A DNA stretch of 64,000 bases from Phallus indusiatus (taxonomy: Eukaryota; Basidiomycota; Agaricomycetes; Phallales; Phallaceae). The stretch covers positions 1 to 64,000 of the forward strand of contig JAQFWX010000082.1 in NCBI GenBank assembly GCA_027605045.1. Direction: 5' to 3'. Shown piece by piece: positions 60,934 to 64,000 of the stretch. The notes below the pieces were generated by a model. The model saw nothing but the letters and a program-made list of their open reading frames with translations, did not search any database and had not been told where the DNA came from. The position numbers and the translations under genes are program-made. Within the stretch, counting starts at the first letter, position 1. Every line of letters starts with the position of its first letter.

Positions 60934-61519
60934 CACCTCCCCATCTCTTCCCAGCCCCTCTTCACCCACCCAATGATCCTTCTGAAAGATCCGATGAGTC
61001 TATTCAAATCTTCTTGGACAAATCTAGAATATCAAGGCTAGCACATGAAGCCAAAAACAATCAGATTTGCTCATCTTCCTTCCCCCATCTTGGACAATTC
61101 TTTAGCGCTTCTCTCATCTTGTCTTTCCCCACTATGTCGAACAATAGCGAAACTTCCCAAAATTCCATCCCCTATTTACAACTCCCCTTTTTCCCCTTTA
61201 CGTTCCGTTCTTCTCTCGATCCTAATCCTGGCTTCCTTACCATAATCCGTGTCTACAACACCTTCATCCCCGAAATCAATATCGATGCTAATACCGTACT
61301 CCCCACTACACTTCCCCCTTCTTTGGAAATGACTCTTCCTTATGACGACTTAGAGCTAGGATATCCAATACCCACATGCACTAACTCTATACGAACGAAC
61401 GGACATCAATGTCATGCACAAATCATATGAGTTTGTCGGGTTCCTAACAGCTCAATGGGATGGAGTGCTTATATGGAGATTAGTTTTTCGCAACTGGTTT
61501 TATGGATACATACAGTTTT
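60934..61519. other. Flanking DNA with a short uncertain reading frame
   Basis: An ATG-led frame of 98 codons (61134-61430) starts MSNNSETSQNSIPYLQ and is Pro/Ser/Leu-rich. No family is recognised and splice context is unclear, so it is not called as a gene. Confidence 0.3.
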
Positions 61520-61848
61520 TGTTAGGGCAACTCAGGGCACACACCTAGAGAAGGGACAACCTAAGATCTATTGAGAGGCACCGACTAACTACTCACCTAG
61601 AGGAGGGACAACCTAAGAGAACAAGCTTAGGTATCCCTAGGGCTCCACACGGGTTTTATCCTTTGGTATCCTTGGAACCCTCTAGCCAATCAGAATGCAG
61701 GATTTCATGGGTCAAGGGCAAAATCCTGCATTCTGATTGGCTAAAGGGTCGCGAGGGTACCCGCAACCAAAACCCGTGTGGAGCCTTACCTAAGCTTGTT
61801 CTCTTAGGTTTTCCCTCCTCTAGGTGTGTGCCCTGAGTCGCCCTAACA
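61520..61848. mobile_element. Inverted pair of family A LTR ends around a small MITE
   Basis: The left part (TGTTAGGGCAAC...GCTTAGGTA) is family A in minus sense. The right part (TTACCTAAGCTTG...CGCCCTAACA) is family A in plus sense. Both stop at the hairpin. Between them lies the MITE at 61641-61785. This is a rearranged, head-to-head LTR remnant rather than a simple insertion. Confidence 0.7.
61641..61785. mobile_element. Small MITE with GGCTCCACACGGGTTTT ends
   Basis: 145 bp with terminal inverted repeats of about 17 bp and an inner inverted repeat (AGCCAATCAGAATGCAGGAT and its inverse). It can fold into a cruciform. It may have a TA or TTA duplication. Confidence 0.7.
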
Positions 61849-62010
61849 ATTTCAAACTGAGCTAGAATTAATTATCCGACATATATATAAACCCTAGCAT
61901 ACTCATAGATAATTCCTCAGACTTAATATTGAATGTAGTTCAATATCTCTATAAACTCTCTTTTATCTTACACTCTTCATCATTGCTCGTCGAGATTGTT
62001 TGCCGCAAAC
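61849..62010. mobile_element. Partial family C LTR, reversed
   Basis: Matches the middle of the LTR at 42772-44011 on the opposite strand (TATATAAACCCTAGCATACT, ATTCCTCAGACTTAATATTG, and CTCTTCATCATTG). Ends not recognised. Confidence 0.7.
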
Positions 62011-62107
62011 TGCTGTAAACCTGCACAAGTGTTGTGCAAGGAAAGATATAGAGGGTAGAAAATGGATATAGAATAAATCTACGAAGAAAACTCTGTATCT
62101 ACATTAA

Positions 62108-62799
62108 GGATGCACATGATTCTGGATCCAGGTCAGCTGAATCCAGGTCGACAGGTCGAGCAACCTTCCAGACCCTTGACCTGTCAGGTAATGTCAGGGT
62201 ATGTCCCAGGGTTAACGGTCATTCTAGTATATTAGCGTAGTATAGTATAACATACTTATTTCCCTACATGGTCTATGTCTGTCATACAGTACCTGGTATG
62301 CCGGTCTGTGCTCACCCCTCGCGTATTCTCCCAAACTCTCCCCATTTCTCCATTCACTTCCATTCTGCCCCTATTTCCCTCTCACTCACTGTTCTCTTAT
62401 GTCCTCAACTGCCTCCCTTCCTATTGGTAGATAATGCACCTGAGCGCTATTGGTTAGAGATAGCTCAATCATGTATATATACTTCTGTGCACACAAGTGT
62501 AGTCCCTTGCGCTATTATTGACTAGGTTACTGGGTTATAGTAGCAGTCTGATCCTTAAGTCTAATCACTGAACGATCATGCCCTAACAGGTAAAGTTGGT
62601 TTCTGAGATGTTTTAAGTACATTTCACTAGTGACCTCCAAGTCCAAGTCTGGGTCAACAGGTTTTACACTACCAAAAACCTTGACCTGGATCCTTACAGG
62701 TCATTGACCTGCAGATCCGGTTCCTTATGGATCTGGATCTTTACGGGTAATTTGGCAGATCGCGGTGACCTGTGCAGGGATCCAGAATCGTGTGCACCC
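62108..62799. mobile_element. TTAA-flanked element rich in GGATCC and GACCTG motifs
   Basis: Left end GGATGCACATGATTCTGG and right end, reversed, GGGTGCACACGATTCTGG. Each is next to TTAA, as for piggyBac-type insertions. Degenerate repeats of GACCTG and GGATCC fill both ends. The centre has only an 86-codon frame of no known type. Confidence 0.5.
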
Positions 62800-62803
62800 T
62801 TAA

Positions 62804-63690
62804 TCTACATGAGTCTTTTATATAATAAAGATGAATGTAGAACAAAGTAGCTGTCACGCCCACATAACACCTTACTTAAGTGGAGCTCCACTCATTCCTT
62901 TTCCATACCTTGCTTATATTCTTTTGTTCCCCCGTTCCAAACCATTTCCTTTTCTATCCTTGTTATCTTGTTGTAACCCATTTCAGGTCTCTATTTAGTT
63001 TCATAGCTATTTAAAGATCGAGCTTCCTGTAACTACTTCTCCAGTTCTAATATAGATCTTATTCCGCCCATTCTCCCACATGTTTCATATCTCGATCCAA
63101 TCTCATCTCAGATCCTTTGTCATCGTTGACAATGTCCTCAAACGTCGTCAGCGACGTTGTGTCTTTCTTCTTCAACAACTATTTCATATCAACCTCTCCG
63201 ACCCTCAATCCTACATCACAGCCACGCTGTGCACTCCTAGATTTCATCCCCATCTCTCCGACCCTAGTCCCAGCCTTGAGATGTCGCAGCTCAGTCTCAA
63301 TCCTAGTAACTCCGATGTCACTTGTACATCGGAGACCCAGTCCGAACTGAAATTGTTGGTGACGCACCATGAGGGTGCAACTCAAGAGTAAGTTGAAGCC
63401 AACCAACACCTGACTGAGTTCCGACCTGTCTCCGAGCCTCGCTTAGTCACTCCGTATTAAAATTGGTATAGAGACGATGTTATATTAACCTTAACAACAC
63501 TGGAGACAGATGGTGAATACTCTGTATATATTTTATGAATTATGAACATACCTGGAGACAGATGGTGAATACTCTGTATAAAGAGTATTCCCATCACTCC
63601 AGGCTTACCTATACCGCGTCTGGGCGCCTATTAGGCGCCCATACTGCTGGGATAATCTAATCTACTTAGAGTGATGTACAGATCATATTC
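62804..63690. other. Repeat-region DNA with a short tandem repeat and hairpins
   Basis: TGTCACGCCCACATAACACC at about 62851 resembles an LTR start but no end was found. A 29 bp direct repeat lies at 63500-63528 and 63552-63580 (TGGAGACAGATGGTGAATAC core) with a partial inverse behind it. A hairpin GGGCGCCTATTAGGCGCCC lies near 63624. Confidence 0.4.
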
Positions 63691-63800
63691 TAACAGCTTG
63701 TTCTCTTAGGTTTTCCCTCCTCTAGGTGAGTAGTTAGTTGCTGCCCCTCAATAGATCTTAGGTTTTCCCTCCTCTAGGTGTGCCCTGAGTCACCCTAACA
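63691..63800 (+). mobile_element. Truncated LTR, family A (3' part)
   Basis: It begins at the hairpin loop (CTTGTTCTCTTAGG) and runs to CACCCTAACA, so the U3 part and TATA box are missing. Confidence 0.8.
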
Positions 63801-64000
63801 TGAGCAAGCATATGAGAGATGGAGAAGACAGGACAAGAACAGCTATAAAGGTAAAAACCACCATAGGACAGATACTGATTATAAACATATACTGCAACCA
63901 AGCACACTCAATAGCTTTGCAAAAGGCAATGGAAGCTACAATCAGAGAGGTAAACAGAGTGCGGCAAGAAAGAGTGCAAGTCATATGGTTGGGTGACTTT
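63801..64000 (+). CDS. LINE-type endonuclease fragment, cut by window end
   Basis: The open frame from 63801 to the window edge reads RTRTAIKVKTTIGQILIINI, YCNQAHSIALQKAMEATI and ERVQVIWLGDF. The strand-loop-IWLGDF(N) pattern is that of the AP-endonuclease domain of non-LTR retrotransposons, with the DFN catalytic site at the edge. The 5' part is missing because an LTR fragment abuts it. Confidence 0.6.

Noticed and set aside
62268..62525. 86-codon frame in the TTAA-flanked element
   Set aside because: Ser/Pro/Leu-rich without motif; likely chance.
63080..63391. 104-codon frame near the right end
   Set aside because: No family match; composition driven by TCTC/CATC-rich sequence.
42542..64000. 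CRISPR-like or phage-like interpretation of the repeated LTR modules
   Set aside because: Repeats have LTR ends with 5 bp duplications, lie in a eukaryotic repeat block and are not regularly spaced.

Overview
This window is nuclear DNA from a filamentous fungus, almost certainly a mushroom-forming basidiomycete (Agaricomycetes). The signs are many 45-70 nt GT-AG introns, a fused AROM shikimate protein, a single-exon F-box/LRR gene, a KDZ-family transposase relic, and nested Copia-type LTRs. No bacterial, plasmid or CRISPR features were seen.

The left part (about 2.9-42.2 kb) is a gene-dense euchromatic block. In order it carries: a thaumatin-like wall or secreted protein (-), DNA2 nuclease-helicase (+), an MFS transporter (-), ribosomal protein eL8 (-), YIF1 (-), a PAC1/PSMG1-like proteasome assembly chaperone (-), an F-box protein (-), a dienelactone hydrolase (+), a Gfo/Idh/MocA dehydrogenase (+), an alternative NADH dehydrogenase (+), a small secreted beta-rich protein (+) preceded by a truncated relative, CUE1 (-), the pentafunctional AROM gene ARO1 (-), and the TORC1 subunit Raptor/KOG1 (+). 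ARO1 and KOG1 are divergent and share a 142 bp promoter region. Most exon joins were read by hand from splice sites and family motifs.

The right part (about 42.2-64 kb) is a transposon graveyard that starts within a few hundred bases of the KOG1 stop. It is a stack of nested insertions. A fold-back element holds a long LTR that itself holds a 352 bp solo LTR. A Copia gag-protease relic is split by three solo LTRs. A 2 kb TA-flanked inverted-repeat element has a second TA-flanked MITE in its own arm. A KDZ transposase relic and a hAT transposase relic are interrupted by five copies (four complete, one partial) of one family of ~835 bp fold-back elements with CACTG ends and 3 bp target duplications. 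The window ends in the endonuclease of a LINE-type element. Removing each of the well-bounded insertions restores the reading frame of its host, so the relative order of events can be read directly.

The most unusual signals are (i) a conserved hairpin just downstream of the TATA-like box in two different LTR families, with a duplicated 3' arm that would allow two mutually exclusive folds; (ii) the CACTG fold-back family; and (iii) an inverted pair of tRNA-like Pol III units (A box, B box, T-run) inside the fold-back element. No coherent new defence or metabolic system was found. Translations, splice joins and repeat boundaries are by eye, without database searches.
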